Assembly (NCBI RefSeq): GCF_016803135.1
Contig: NZ_JAEVFE010000009.1
Coordinates: 17,190-81,189, forward strand
Source of the DNA: Altererythrobacter sp. C41
GTDB lineage: Bacteria; Pseudomonadota; Alphaproteobacteria; Sphingomonadales; Sphingomonadaceae
Length of the DNA stretch: 64,000 nucleotides
Direction of reading: 5' to 3'
Shown: positions 18,061 to 27,051 of the stretch, piece by piece
Position numbering within the stretch: the first letter of the stretch is position 1
Layout of the letters: every line of letters begins with the position of its first letter
The notes under the pieces: generated by a model
Seen by the model: only the letters and a program-made list of their open reading frames with translations
Database searches by the model: none
What the model was told of the DNA's origin: nothing
Position numbers and translations under genes: made by a program

Positions 18061-19221
18061 ATGGAAGCTATCGACACCAAACATCCCGCGCGGCGGCCGA
18101 CCGACGGCATGCTGGCGCTGGCCCGCGCGATCGCCGAGGGGCAGAGCCGGGCCGAAGCGTGCGTCAGCGAGGTTCCGGCGAGCGTCTACACCGAGCCCGG
18201 CTATTTCGCGCGCGAGAAGGCGGCGATCTACGAGCGCATGCCGCAGATCCTGTGCCCGTCCGCGCTCCTTCCCGAGCCCGGCATGGCGGTTCCGCACGAT
18301 GCGACCGGGCGGCCGCTGCTGATTACCCGCGACGGCGAGGGCAAGGCGCACGTCTTCCTCAACGTCTGCCGCCACCGCGGCACGCGGCTGGTCGAGGGCG
18401 GCGAGGCGGTGTGCCAGAAGCGGCTCGTCTGCCCCTATCACGCGTGGACCTATTCGGTGGACGGGCGCCTGCTCGCCCTACCCCGCCCCGACACGTTCCC
18501 GGGGCTCGACAAGGATACGATGGGGCTGATCGAACTGCCCAGCCGCGAGACCGGCGGGCTGATCTGGTTCTGCCCCCGCGAAGGCGCGGATTTCTCGGAT
18601 GCCGAGCGGCTCGGCGAGGACTTCGACGCGCTCGGCATGGGCGAGCACGTGCTATTCCGCCGCAAGACGCACGAGGTCGCGGCGAACTGGAAGCTCATCA
18701 TGGACGCGTTCCTCGAGAGCTACCACGTCACCCGGCTCCACGCCCAGACGATCGGGCCGTTCTTCAAGGACGGGGTGACCTCGGGCGACATGGTCGGCCC
18801 GCACGCACGCTCCGCCGTCGGCCGGCTGGAGGAGATGGAGGGGGTGGACCTCACCGACATGGCCGCGCTGCGCCGCGTGGTGACTTTCGCCTACCAGCTC
18901 ATCCCCGGCGCGCTGATCATCCCCAGCCCCGACTACGTCAACGTCATGGTGATGATGCCCCAGGCGCACGACCGCACGCTGGTGGAGGATTTCATGCTCA
19001 TCCCCGAGCCTCCCGCAACCGACAAGGCGCGCGACCACTGGGAGCGGAGCTGGGCCCTGCTCGACGGCGGCGTGTTCGCGAACGAGGACTTCCGCGCGGC
19101 CGAGCTGGGACAGCAGGGCCTTTCGACAGGCGCGGTGCCCTCGCTGACGCTCGGCACGCTGGAGGGCGGTATCCGGCGGTTCCATGAGACTGTGGAGGAG
19201 GCGCTGCGGGCGGTGAATTGA
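18061..19221 (+). CDS. Rieske-type aromatic-ring-hydroxylating oxygenase, alpha subunit
   Basis: A 386-residue two-domain oxygenase. The Rieske [2Fe-2S] ligands are Cys103/His105 (CRH) and Cys124/His127 (CPYH); the mononuclear iron histidines are probably His222 and His227 in ESYHVTRLH. No reductase, ferredoxin or beta-subunit gene is adjacent, so electron partners are encoded elsewhere. Such orphan oxygenases in sphingomonads may act on aromatics, quaternary amines or sterols; the substrate cannot be read here. Confidence 0.9.
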   Translation: MEAIDTKHPARRPTDGMLALARAIAEGQSRAEACVSEVPASVYTEPGYFAREKAAIYERMPQILCPSALLPEPGMAVPHDATGRPLLITRDGEGKAHVFLNVCRHRGTRLVEGGEAVCQKRLVCPYHAWTYSVDGRLLALPRPDTFPGLDKDTMGLIELPSRETGGLIWFCPREGADFSDAERLGEDFDALGMGEHVLFRRKTHEVAANWKLIMDAFLESYHVTRLHAQTIGPFFKDGVTSGDMVGPHARSAVGRLEEMEGVDLTDMAALRRVVTFAYQLIPGALIIPSPDYVNVMVMMPQAHDRTLVEDFMLIPEPPATDKARDHWERSWALLDGGVFANEDFRAAELGQQGLSTGAVPSLTLGTLEGGIRRFHETVEEALRAVN

Positions 19222-19229
19222 CCGCTCCC

Positions 19230-19308
19230 GTCATCCCAGCGAAAGCTGGGATCGCGTGCCGCAAGCTCCGACCTGGCGGAGAGCGATCCCAGCTTTCGCT
19301 GGGATGAC
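19230..19308. repeat. Paired palindromic intergenic repeat, family B copy 3
   Basis: Hairpins tcccagcgaaagctggga and tcccagctttcgctggga, the element opening gtcatccca and closing tgggatgac. It lies between the oxygenase gene and rluB. Confidence 0.85.
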
Positions 19309-19328
19309 GGCGCGTGTAGAGGCCCTGC

Positions 19329-20105
19329 ATGGCCGACACTCCAAAACCTCAGGGCGCCCGAACCGGCGAGCGCATCGCCAAGCTGCTCGCGCGCGCGGGC
19401 GTCGCCAGCCGGCGCGAGGTCGAGCGGATGATCGCCGACGGCCGCGTGGCGATCGACGGCAAGGCGCTCGACACCCCGGCCACGATCATTCCGGACCTGC
19501 GCGGCGTCACGGTCGACGGCAAACCCGTCGGCAAGGCCGAGCGCACCCGGCTGTTCGCCTTTCACAAGCCGACCGGCCTCATCACCGCAGAGCGCGATCC
19601 GAAGGGCCGCGCGACGATCTACACTGCGCTCCGCAACGCGCTTCCCAAGGGCGCCGGGCGCGTCATGCCGGTCGGCCGGCTCGACCTCAATACCGAGGGC
19701 CTGCTGCTGCTGACCAACGACGGCGAGCTCAAGCGCGCGATGGAACTGCCCGCCAGCGGCATCCCGCGTACTTATCGCGCGCGCACGTTCGGCGACGTGA
19801 CCCAGGGGCAGCTCGAGGATCTGATCGACGGGGTGACCATCGACGGCGTGCGCTACGGCAGAATCGACGCCAACATGGAACGGCGCACCGGCCGCAACCA
19901 GTGGATCGAACTGACCATCACCGAAGGCAAGAACCGCGAGGTCCGTCGCGTGCTCGAGCACCTCGGCCTGCAGGTGAGCCGCCTGATCCGCGTCGGCTAC
20001 GGGCCGTTCGCGCTGGACGAGCTGCCGCGCGGCGCGGCGGTGGAAATCCAGAAGCACGAGGTCGAGCGGTTTCGCAGCAGCCTGAAGAAAGGCCGGACGA
20101 CATGA
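19329..20105 (+). CDS. rluB: RluB/RsuA-family rRNA pseudouridine synthase
   Basis: A 258-residue enzyme. An S4 RNA-binding domain (about residues 12-60, RIAKLLARAGVASRRE) precedes the catalytic domain with Asp119 in the RsuA-group motif GRLDLNTEGLLLLTNDG. By family it isomerises a uridine near the 23S peptidyl-transferase centre (position 2605 in E. coli). The RluB assignment, rather than RluE/RluF, rests on length and the N-terminal S4 domain. Confidence 0.9.
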   Translation: MADTPKPQGARTGERIAKLLARAGVASRREVERMIADGRVAIDGKALDTPATIIPDLRGVTVDGKPVGKAERTRLFAFHKPTGLITAERDPKGRATIYTALRNALPKGAGRVMPVGRLDLNTEGLLLLTNDGELKRAMELPASGIPRTYRARTFGDVTQGQLEDLIDGVTIDGVRYGRIDANMERRTGRNQWIELTITEGKNREVRRVLEHLGLQVSRLIRVGYGPFALDELPRGAAVEIQKHEVERFRSSLKKGRTT

Positions 20106-20106
20106 G

Positions 20107-20261
20107 CCCACTCCTCTTCAGAGGAGGGGGAGCGAGACTTGGCGAGGCCCGAACTCGTTTCGGGGCGAGCCTAGTCGCAGCCGGGGTGGTGCCCGCCGCC
20201 GGGCGCGACGCTGACGCGTCGCCACCACCCCCACCCCCCTCCTCTAAAGAGGAGGGGGCTT
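20107..20261. repeat. Family C palindromic repeat pair between rluB and rsmD
   Basis: Left hairpin ctcctcttcagaggag and right hairpin ccctcctctaaagaggaggg enclose about 100 bp, which ends with the motif ccaccacccccacccc also present in the copy at 52953. It occupies the whole gap between two genes otherwise likely to be one operon. Confidence 0.82.
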
Positions 20262-20265
20262 TCTC

Positions 20266-20811
20266 ATGAGAATCATCGCGGGCGAATGGCGCGGGCGCAG
20301 GCTCGCCGCGCCCAGGGGCGAGGGAACGCGCCCGACCGCGGACCGTACGCGCGAGACGCTGTTCTCGATGCTCGCGAGCCGGCTCGGCAGTTTCGAAGAG
20401 GTCGCCGTGGCCGACCTGTTCGCAGGCTCGGGCGCGCTTGGGCTCGAGGCGCTTTCGCGCGGGGCAGCGCAGTGCCTGTTCGTCGAGCAGGAAGAGGCGG
20501 CACTGAAAGCGATCCGCGCCAATATCGCCGCGCTCGACGCCCGCATGCGGAGCGAAGTGCGCGCCGGATCGGTCATGGCGCTGGGTCCGGCGGAGGCGGC
20601 CAGGGACCTGGTGCTGCTTGATCCGCCCTACGGCACCGGCGCGGGAGCGGTGGCGCTCGACCGGTTGCTGCGGCTGGGCTGGATCGGGGAGGCCACCTGG
20701 GTCGCGCTCGAAACCGGCGCGGACGAGACGGTAGCGGTAAAGGGACTTTCGATCGATGCCGAAAGACGTGTCGGCAAGGCGAAGCTGACTTTGCTCCGCC
20801 TCGCCGACTGA
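20266..20811 (+). CDS. rsmD: 16S rRNA (guanine966-N2)-methyltransferase
   Basis: A 181-residue SAM-dependent methyltransferase. Motif I is ADLFAGSGALGLEAL (residues 49-63) and the catalytic motif IV is LLDPPYGTG (DPPY at 119-122). RsmD modifies G966 of 16S rRNA in the assembled 30S particle. It follows rluB across a palindromic repeat; pairing of these two rRNA-modification genes is common. Confidence 0.95.
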   Translation: MRIIAGEWRGRRLAAPRGEGTRPTADRTRETLFSMLASRLGSFEEVAVADLFAGSGALGLEALSRGAAQCLFVEQEEAALKAIRANIAALDARMRSEVRAGSVMALGPAEAARDLVLLDPPYGTGAGAVALDRLLRLGWIGEATWVALETGADETVAVKGLSIDAERRVGKAKLTLLRLAD

Positions 20812-20839
20812 TCTTGCGAGCTATGTTCCGACCGGCCGA

Positions 20840-21340
20840 TTACATCGGTTCGTCGGTCACCGGCTCATCTGGAGTGGCCGGATCGGCCGTCGTGGGATCG
20901 GCCGTCGGATCCGGGGTCGTGGCGTCCGGGCCAGCCGGGTCCGGAGTCGTCGGATTGGCGGCCGGGTCCGTCGGGGCCGGCATGCCCGCCGCCTGCGCCT
21001 CGATCTGCGCCCAGGCCTGAGTCTGCTGCTCGGGCGGCAGCGTCGCGAGCGTGCTCTTGTCGGCATCGGAGATGCGCCAGAACAGCTCCTGACGCTCCGG
21101 CGTCAGCGACCAGAAGTAGGTCTGCGTCTCGGCAGGCCAGGCATCGTACTGCGCCTGCTGCGCGGGCGCCCATGCATCGTAAGTCGACTGCTGGTCAGGC
21201 GCCAGCGTGGTGGCCGTCGCCATGTCGGCCGGCTCCGCGGATTCGACAGGCGGTTCGGCCATCTCGGTGTCCTGAGCGAGCGCAGGACCGGAAACGATCG
21301 CCACGGCGGCGACGGCGGGAAGTAGGTTACGGATACGCAT
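20840..21340 (-). CDS. Exported protein with YDAW/YFWSLTPE motifs, paralog 1
   Basis: A 166-residue secreted or periplasmic protein: signal peptide MRIRNLLPAVAAVAIVSG, then a 65-residue aromatic-rich core (QQSTYDAW, QYDAWPAETQTYFWSLTPE, LFWRISDADK, QQTQAWAQIEAQ) and a low-complexity tail of Pro, Asp, Thr and Ala. The core is shared with the next minus-strand gene. The start at 21340 has an AAGGAGA Shine-Dalgarno. I recognise no named domain. The tail is simple in composition and may be disordered. Confidence 0.8.
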   Translation of the reverse strand: MRIRNLLPAVAAVAIVSGPALAQDTEMAEPPVESAEPADMATATTLAPDQQSTYDAWAPAQQAQYDAWPAETQTYFWSLTPERQELFWRISDADKSTLATLPPEQQTQAWAQIEAQAAGMPAPTDPAANPTTPDPAGPDATTPDPTADPTTADPATPDEPVTDEPM

Positions 21341-21562
21341 TGGGAAGTCTCCTTTCAAATATTCCCAAGCGACGAACGCGAACTCTTCCTGACAAATGGT
21401 CCCCCGTCAGGATTAGCTAAAGGGTGGGGACTTTGCGCTGCGGCAGCAAGACTTCCGCTCCACTACGATCGCATGGAGGAAACGTCTTGTCGGAAAATGT
21501 GTCAGAATCGGGGCGAGCCGTAATAGATTGATTTTCTTGCAACTTGTCGCCGGCGAACATTA

Positions 21563-21600
21563 AAAAGGGGTGGAGCCGGCAAAGCGGCTCCACCCCTTTT
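21563..21600 (-). terminator. Strong intrinsic terminator of the 21644-22297 gene
   Basis: A perfect 16-bp stem (aaaaggggtggagccg / cggctccacccctttt) with a 6-base loop; the minus-strand tail is T-rich. The surrounding 21341-21643 gap also holds a 7-bp inverted repeat (tcctgac at 21387, gtcagga at 21406) upstream of paralog 1, and no gene. Confidence 0.9.
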
Positions 21601-21643
21601 CGGGTATCGACGCGCCGACCAGAGGCGCGCCGGAGAAATACCG

Positions 21644-22297
21644 TCAGGCCCCGTCCGGCTTCTTGGCCGGCAGCGGCTCGTCGATCTCACTCGCCGGCTT
21701 GCCCGGCCAGTACTCCAGCGGGACGTTGCCATAGTTCTTCCCCGCCTCGCGCGGATTGACGCAGCCGTCCTGCACCTCGGCGCTGCAGACCGGATAGTCC
21801 TGCTTCGGCGGAGGGGCGGTCTGTACCGTCTCGCTCTCGACGAACCGCATGTCCCCGCTCGTGGCCATCGAGGCCGTCGTGCTGGCGGTCGCCGCCGGGG
21901 TTCCTGCAGATGCCGTCGCGGCCGTCGAAGCCGCGGCGCCCGGCGCCGGGGCACCGCCCATCTGCGCCGCGATCTGCGCCCAGGCCGACGTGCGCTGCTG
22001 CGGCGTCATCTGGTAGACCTGCGTGCGCTGCTCGTCGGTCAGCGCCCACCAGCCGGTCTGCTGCTCGGGAGTCAGCGACCAGAAATACTCCTGAACCTCG
22101 GCGGTCCATGCATCGTAGGCGGCCTGGCGATCGGCCGGCCATGCGTCGTAGGACGTCTGCTGATCCGCGGTCATGGTAAAGGTGCCCACTGGCGTTTCCG
22201 CTTCGACCTGCGTCTCCGCTTCGGCCTCGGTATCCTGAGCGATAGCGGGCACGGCGAAAGCCAGTGCCGCGGCACTGGCCAGAATTATGCTACGCAT
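21644..22297 (-). CDS. Exported protein with YDAW/YFWSLTPE motifs, paralog 2
   Basis: A 217-residue paralog of the neighbouring gene: signal peptide MRSIILASAAALAFAVPAIA, then the shared core (QQTSYDAWPADRQAAYDAW, VQEYFWSLTPEQQ, WWALTDEQRTQVYQMTPQQ, AWAQIAAQ). Instead of an acidic Pro tail it has an Ala/Thr linker and a C-terminal segment with two cysteines (YPVCSAEVQDGCVNPREAG) that could form a disulfide. A strong terminator follows, so it is a separate transcript from paralog 1. Function unknown. Confidence 0.8.
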   Translation of the reverse strand: MRSIILASAAALAFAVPAIAQDTEAEAETQVEAETPVGTFTMTADQQTSYDAWPADRQAAYDAWTAEVQEYFWSLTPEQQTGWWALTDEQRTQVYQMTPQQRTSAWAQIAAQMGGAPAPGAAASTAATASAGTPAATASTTASMATSGDMRFVESETVQTAPPPKQDYPVCSAEVQDGCVNPREAGKNYGNVPLEYWPGKPASEIDEPLPAKKPDGA

Positions 22298-22407
22298 TGG
22301 AGCTGTCTCCATCCGTTCGTCATCGGTGCCACTACGCGGCACGGGTGATGCGGTTCCGCGCTGGCCCTTGCGCGTTTCCTCCGCGTTCCCTAGCTGTTCG
22401 CCTGCTC

Positions 22408-24714
22408 ATGACCCTGCCAGGCGCCGCCTCCGACTCCGCCCCCGACGGCGAAATTCCCTTTTACGCAGCGAGGCTTAACGCGCCCCAGCGGGAAGCCGTG
22501 CTGACCACCGAGGGGCCGGTTCTGATGCTCGCCGGCGCAGGCACGGGCAAGACGGCGGCGCTCACCGCACGGCTGGCACATCTCGTCGCAACGCGCCGCG
22601 CCTGGCCGAGCGAGATCCTCTGCGTCACGTTCACCAACAAGGCCGCGCGCGAGATGCGCGAGCGGGTCGCGCACCATCTGGGCGAAGCGGTCGAGGGCAT
22701 GCCCTGGCTCGGCACGTTCCACTCGATCGGCGCCAAGATGCTGCGCCGCCATGCCGAGTTGGTCGGGCTGCAATCGAACTACACGATCATCGACACCGAC
22801 GATCAGCTTCGTCTGCTCAAGCAGCTCATCGTCGAGAACGACCTCGACGAGAAGCGCTGGCCCGCGCGCCAGCTTGCCGGGCTGATCGACCGCTGGAAGA
22901 ACCGCGGCCTCAACCCCGAAGACCTCGATGCGATCGAGAACGAAGCCTACGCCAACGGACGCGGGCAGCAGTTCTACCGGCTCTACCAGGACCGGCTGAA
23001 GGCGCTCAACGCCTGCGATTTCGGCGACCTGCTGCTGCACATGCTGAACGTGTTCCGGCGGGAGCGCGAGGTGCTGGCGCACTACCAGCAGCGCTTCAAG
23101 TACATCCTGGTCGACGAGTATCAGGACACCAACCAAGTCCAGTACCTCTGGCTCCGCCTGCTCGCGCAGGAGCGCAAGAACATCTGCGTGGTGGGGGACG
23201 ACGACCAGTCGATCTACTCCTGGCGCGGGGCCGAGGTTGCCAACATCCTCAGGTTCGAGAAGGATTTTCCGGGCGCCGCGGTCATCAAGCTGGAGCAAAA
23301 CTACCGCTCCACCCCGCACATCCTCGGCGCCGCATCGGGCCTGATCGACGCCAACAGCCAGCGGCTCGGCAAGACGCTGTGGACCGAGGTCGACGGCGGC
23401 GACAAGGTGCGCGTGATCGGCGTGTGGGACGCGCCCGAGGAAGCGCGCCGGGTGGGCGAAGAGATCGAGCGGCTGGAGCGGGAAGGCGCCCCGCTCGAGC
23501 AGATCGCGATCCTCGTGCGCGCGCAGTATCAGACGCGCGAGTTCGAGGACCGCTTCATCCAGATCGGTCTCAACTACCGTATCGTCGGCGGTTTCCGCTT
23601 CTACGAGCGCGCGGAGATTCGCGACGCGCTCGCCTACCTGCGGGTGATCGCGCAGCCGCAGGACGATCTTGCGTTCGAGCGCATCTACAACCAGCCCAAG
23701 CGCGGCCTCGGCGCCAAGACGCTGGAGAAGATGCACCAGCACGCGCGCCGCACCGGAATGCCGCTCGCGGCCGCCTCGCTCCAGCTCGCCGACAGCGACG
23801 AACTGCCCGCGCGCGCCGCGAACACGATCGGCGGCCTCCTGCGCCAGTTCCTCGAGTGGCGCGAGCAGGCCGAGAAAGTCACCCCGGCCGAGCTGCTGCG
23901 CACGGTGCTGGAGGAGACCGGCTACAACGCCATGCTGGAGGCGGAAAAGACCGCCGAGGCCTCGAACCGGCTGGAGAATCTTTCCGAGCTCGCGCGCGCG
24001 ATGGAGGAATACGAGACGCTCGGCGACTTCCTCGAACACGTCAGCCTGGTGATGGACAACGACGCCGACCAGACGAGCGAGAAGGTCACGATCATGACCA
24101 TCCACGCCGCCAAGGGGCTGGAGTTCGACAACGTCTTCCTGCCCGGGTGGGAGGAAGGCGTGTTCCCCAGTCAGCGCGCGCTCGACGAAGGCGGCCTGGC
24201 CTCGCTGGAGGAGGAACGCCGCCTCGCCTACGTCGCGATCACGCGTGCGCGGCGGCGCTGCACGATCCTCCACGCGGCCAACCGGCGCATCTACGGCCAG
24301 TGGACCAGCTCGATCCCCAGCCGCTTCATCGGCGAACTGCCAGCCGATCACATCGAGGAAGAGACCACCCTCACCGGCGGCGCCTCGCTCTGGCGCGCCG
24401 GCATGACCGAGCACGAAGATCCTTTCGCCCACCTCGCCCGCGAGCGCCCCGCCCGCACGCAAACCCGCGGCCCCGGCTGGCAACGCGCTCTCACGACCGG
24501 CTACGACGCGACGCCCAAGCGCCTCAAGGAAACCACCCGCAGCGCCGCCAGCTTCGCCGCCAAGCCGCGCACCGACATCGCGATCGGCCAGCGCGTGTTC
24601 CATGACAAGTTCGGCTACGGCACGGTGACCGACCAGGAAGGCAACCGGCTGGAGATCGAGTTCGAGCAGGCGGGGACCAAGCGGGTAATCGACAGCTTCG
24701 TCACGGTGGCGTGA
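22408..24714 (+). CDS. UvrD/PcrA-type superfamily 1 DNA helicase
   Basis: A 768-residue ATP-dependent 3'-5' helicase. Walker A is AGAGTGKT (about 43-49), Walker B LVDEYQDTN, then GDDDQSIYSWRGA, VKLEQNYRS-type motif IV and the late TIHAAKGLEFDNVFLPGWEEG and VAITRARRR. The C-terminal region (GYGTVTDQEGNRLEIEF) is the Tudor-like domain of PcrA/UvrD, which contacts RNA polymerase. Such enzymes act in excision repair and clearing of replication conflicts. It diverges from YDAW paralog 2 over 110 bp; upstream in-frame ATGs are less likely starts. Confidence 0.94.
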   Translation: MTLPGAASDSAPDGEIPFYAARLNAPQREAVLTTEGPVLMLAGAGTGKTAALTARLAHLVATRRAWPSEILCVTFTNKAAREMRERVAHHLGEAVEGMPWLGTFHSIGAKMLRRHAELVGLQSNYTIIDTDDQLRLLKQLIVENDLDEKRWPARQLAGLIDRWKNRGLNPEDLDAIENEAYANGRGQQFYRLYQDRLKALNACDFGDLLLHMLNVFRREREVLAHYQQRFKYILVDEYQDTNQVQYLWLRLLAQERKNICVVGDDDQSIYSWRGAEVANILRFEKDFPGAAVIKLEQNYRSTPHILGAASGLIDANSQRLGKTLWTEVDGGDKVRVIGVWDAPEEARRVGEEIERLEREGAPLEQIAILVRAQYQTREFEDRFIQIGLNYRIVGGFRFYERAEIRDALAYLRVIAQPQDDLAFERIYNQPKRGLGAKTLEKMHQHARRTGMPLAAASLQLADSDELPARAANTIGGLLRQFLEWREQAEKVTPAELLRTVLEETGYNAMLEAEKTAEASNRLENLSELARAMEEYETLGDFLEHVSLVMDNDADQTSEKVTIMTIHAAKGLEFDNVFLPGWEEGVFPSQRALDEGGLASLEEERRLAYVAITRARRRCTILHAANRRIYGQWTSSIPSRFIGELPADHIEEETTLTGGASLWRAGMTEHEDPFAHLARERPARTQTRGPGWQRALTTGYDATPKRLKETTRSAASFAAKPRTDIAIGQRVFHDKFGYGTVTDQEGNRLEIEFEQAGTKRVIDSFVTVA

Positions 24715-24818
24715 AGGCCACCGCTGCGCGGCTCCCGAGCCCCGCATTCACCAACCACATCCCGCCATCCAGCGGCCGCCTGTTGCAGGGGGCACGCGAT
24801 CGGTTTTAGAACCGCATC

Positions 24819-25217
24819 ATGACCGATCACGTGGCGACCTGCCGATGTGGCCAGTTGCAGGCCAGGTGCACGGGCGATCCGGTGCGCGTTTCGGTCTGCC
24901 ATTGTCTCGCCTGCCAGCAGCGGACCGGCAGCGCGTTCGCGGTCCAGGCGCGCTGGCCCGACGAGCGGTTCGAGCTGACGGGGACTTTCAGCGAGTGGTC
25001 GCGGGCTGGCGACAGCGGCGGGCGGGCGACTTATCGCTTCTGCCCCGACTGCGGCTCTACCGTCGCCTATGTCAACGACGGTATGGCGGGCGTGACGGCC
25101 GTTCCGGTCGGAGCCTTCGCCGATCCCGATTTTCCCTCGCCAAAGTTCTCGGTGTACGAGGAGCGCAAGCACCGCTGGACCGCGATCGTCGGCGACGACA
25201 TCGAGCATATGGACTGA
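24819..25217 (+). CDS. GFA (glutathione-dependent formaldehyde-activating) family protein
   Basis: A 132-residue zinc protein. Cysteines fall in CRCG (8, 10), CHCLAC (27, 29, 32) and CPDCG (75, 78), the two-zinc pattern of the GFA/CENP-V fold. Only some family members act on S-hydroxymethylglutathione, so the name is a family label. No formaldehyde dehydrogenase lies nearby. Confidence 0.9.
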   Translation: MTDHVATCRCGQLQARCTGDPVRVSVCHCLACQQRTGSAFAVQARWPDERFELTGTFSEWSRAGDSGGRATYRFCPDCGSTVAYVNDGMAGVTAVPVGAFADPDFPSPKFSVYEERKHRWTAIVGDDIEHMD

Positions 25218-25247
25218 TCGAGCTTGGCAGAGGCGCCGCAGGCAAAG

Positions 25248-25272
25248 GGAAACCTCTCGCCACGCGGCCGTT
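25248..25272 (+). promoter_or_regulatory. Possible EcfG-type general stress promoter
   Basis: GGAAA, 16 bases, CGTT, compared with the alphaproteobacterial EcfG consensus GGAAC-N16/17-CGTT: one mismatch. It lies 22 bp upstream of the small hydrophilic gene at 25295, and a similar pair precedes the small gene at 36744. Confidence 0.4.
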
Positions 25273-25294
25273 GGTTTCGCTGAAGGAGAACGAC

Positions 25295-25453
25295 ATGGCC
25301 AGCGAAACCGGCAATGCCCAGGCGCGGAAGGAAAACCGCGGCAGCGCCAATCCGAACGAGAAGCTGCAGAAGCAGGAAGAACGCGATCCCAACCGCTCGA
25401 ACGCGCGTGATCGCGAGAATCGCAAGGGCGGCGACAACGAAGAGGCGCTTTAG
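25295..25453 (+). CDS. Small hydrophilic protein, probably stress-induced
   Basis: A 52-residue, highly charged protein with no hydrophobic segment, rich in Asn, Glu, Arg and Lys (RKENRGSANPNEKLQKQEER). AAGGAGAA sits eight bases before the ATG. Composition suggests an intrinsically disordered peptide. It resembles in kind, not clearly in sequence, the 56-residue protein at 36744; both have EcfG-like promoter motifs. I recognise no named family. Confidence 0.75.
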   Translation: MASETGNAQARKENRGSANPNEKLQKQEERDPNRSNARDRENRKGGDNEEAL

Positions 25454-25554
25454 GTTCGACTGGAGCATCGTGCCAGCGAAAGCGGGATCGATTCCCGCCC
25501 GGTTGGACCTCGCTGCCCGGGCCCCGCGCCCGCCGGGATCCCCGGAACTAAACC

Positions 25555-26916
25555 CTAGAGCGCGCTGACGCTGAGGAAGTCGGGCTTCGGACCGTTCCAC
25601 TCACCGGCGGGCACCGGCTCGTCGTCTTCGTCACGGCGACGGCGCGAGCGTTCCGGCTTCGCCGCCTTCTCCCGGCGCGATCTTGCCGGGCGTGCCTCGC
25701 GATCCTCGTCGTCCCGGTCGCGGCGAGAGCGGCGCGGCCGCTCCTCTTCCTCGTCCCGATCGTCGCGCGGCTCGGCTGCGGGCCTGAGTTCGACGCGCAC
25801 GTCCTTCTTGCCGAACACCGGGATTTCGGCGCCGGTGAGCTTCTCGACGTTGTCGATCGCCTCGGCGTCTTCCTCGGCGACGAAGGTGAACGCCCGCCCC
25901 TTCGCTCCGGCGCGGCCGGTGCGGCCGATGCGGTGGACGTAGTCGTCGGGGTGCCAGGGCGTGTCGAAGTTGAACACGTGGCTGACGCCCTTGATGTCGA
26001 GCCCGCGCGCGGCGACGTCGGAGGCGACGAGAATGTTGACCTCGCCCTTCTTGAACCGGTCGAGCTCGCGCAGGCGGCTGGTCTGGTCCATGTCGCCGTG
26101 GATCTCGCCGCTGGCGAAGCCGTGGCGCTGGAGGCTCTTGTTGAGCTCGCGCACGGTCGTCTTGCGGTTGGCGAAGACGATCGCGGTCTCGACCAGATCG
26201 TTTCTCAGCAGCCAGCGCAGCGTCTCGCGCTTCTGGCGGCTCTTCACCGGCACCTTGAAGGCGGTGATGTCCTTGTTGGTGCTCGCTGCGCGGCTGACTT
26301 CGACTCGCTTGGGATTGTTGAGAAACTTCTTCGCGAGTTTCTCGATCGGCGGGGGCATCGTGGCCGAGAACAGCATCGTCTGGCGCGTGTCGGGCAGCTT
26401 GGAACAGATGAACTCGATGTCGGGGATGAAGCCCATGTCGAGCATCCGGTCGGCCTCGTCGATCACCAGCAGCTCACAGCCGTTGAGCAGGATCTTCCCG
26501 CGCTCGAACAGGTCCATCAGGCGGCCCGGCGTAGCGATCAGCACGTCGACCCCGTCGTTGAGCGCCTTGATCTGGTCGCCCATCTGCACGCCGCCGATCA
26601 GCAACGCCATCCTGAGGTCGTGATTGACGCCGTACTTCTCGAAATTCTCGGCAACTTGCGCTGCAAGTTCCCGCGTAGGCTCGAGAATCAGGCTACGCGG
26701 CATCAGCGCCCGGCGGCGGCCGTTGGCGAGGATGTCGATCATCGGCAGCACGAAGCTCGCCGTCTTGCCCGTCCCGGTCTGCGCGATGCCGATGAGGTCC
26801 TTCATCATCAGCACCGGCGGGATCGCCTGCGCCTGAATCGGCGTCGGCTCGGTATAGCCGGCGTCTTCGACGGCTTTGAGCAGTTCGGGCGAGAGGCCGA
26901 GGTCGGCAAATGTCAT
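25555..26916 (-). CDS. DEAD-box ATP-dependent RNA helicase (RhlE-like)
   Basis: A 453-residue RNA helicase. Q motif near EPTPIQAQAIP, motif I AQTGTGKT, motif II VIDEADRMLD, motif III SATMP, motif VI HRIGRTGRAG, all intact. The C-terminal 85 residues are a disordered Arg/Asp/Glu-rich tail (PRRSRRDRDDEDRE...), as in RhlE-type helicases that act in ribosome assembly and mRNA decay at low temperature. ATG 26916 begins exactly at the conserved MTFADLGLS; the frame extends upstream without support. Confidence 0.93.
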   Translation of the reverse strand: MTFADLGLSPELLKAVEDAGYTEPTPIQAQAIPPVLMMKDLIGIAQTGTGKTASFVLPMIDILANGRRRALMPRSLILEPTRELAAQVAENFEKYGVNHDLRMALLIGGVQMGDQIKALNDGVDVLIATPGRLMDLFERGKILLNGCELLVIDEADRMLDMGFIPDIEFICSKLPDTRQTMLFSATMPPPIEKLAKKFLNNPKRVEVSRAASTNKDITAFKVPVKSRQKRETLRWLLRNDLVETAIVFANRKTTVRELNKSLQRHGFASGEIHGDMDQTSRLRELDRFKKGEVNILVASDVAARGLDIKGVSHVFNFDTPWHPDDYVHRIGRTGRAGAKGRAFTFVAEEDAEAIDNVEKLTGAEIPVFGKKDVRVELRPAAEPRDDRDEEEERPRRSRRDRDDEDREARPARSRREKAAKPERSRRRRDEDDEPVPAGEWNGPKPDFLSVSAL

Positions 26917-27051
26917 CTGAGTTCGAATTGTCCGGGTTTCGAGGGTGCACGCCCATAGATTGTGCAGCGCCTTCGCACTTGCACAAGCGCGGCGCCCTTT
27001 GCGCGGCGCGAGGGCAAAAGTCAAGAAAAGCGCGCGGGCAGCCGCCGATCG

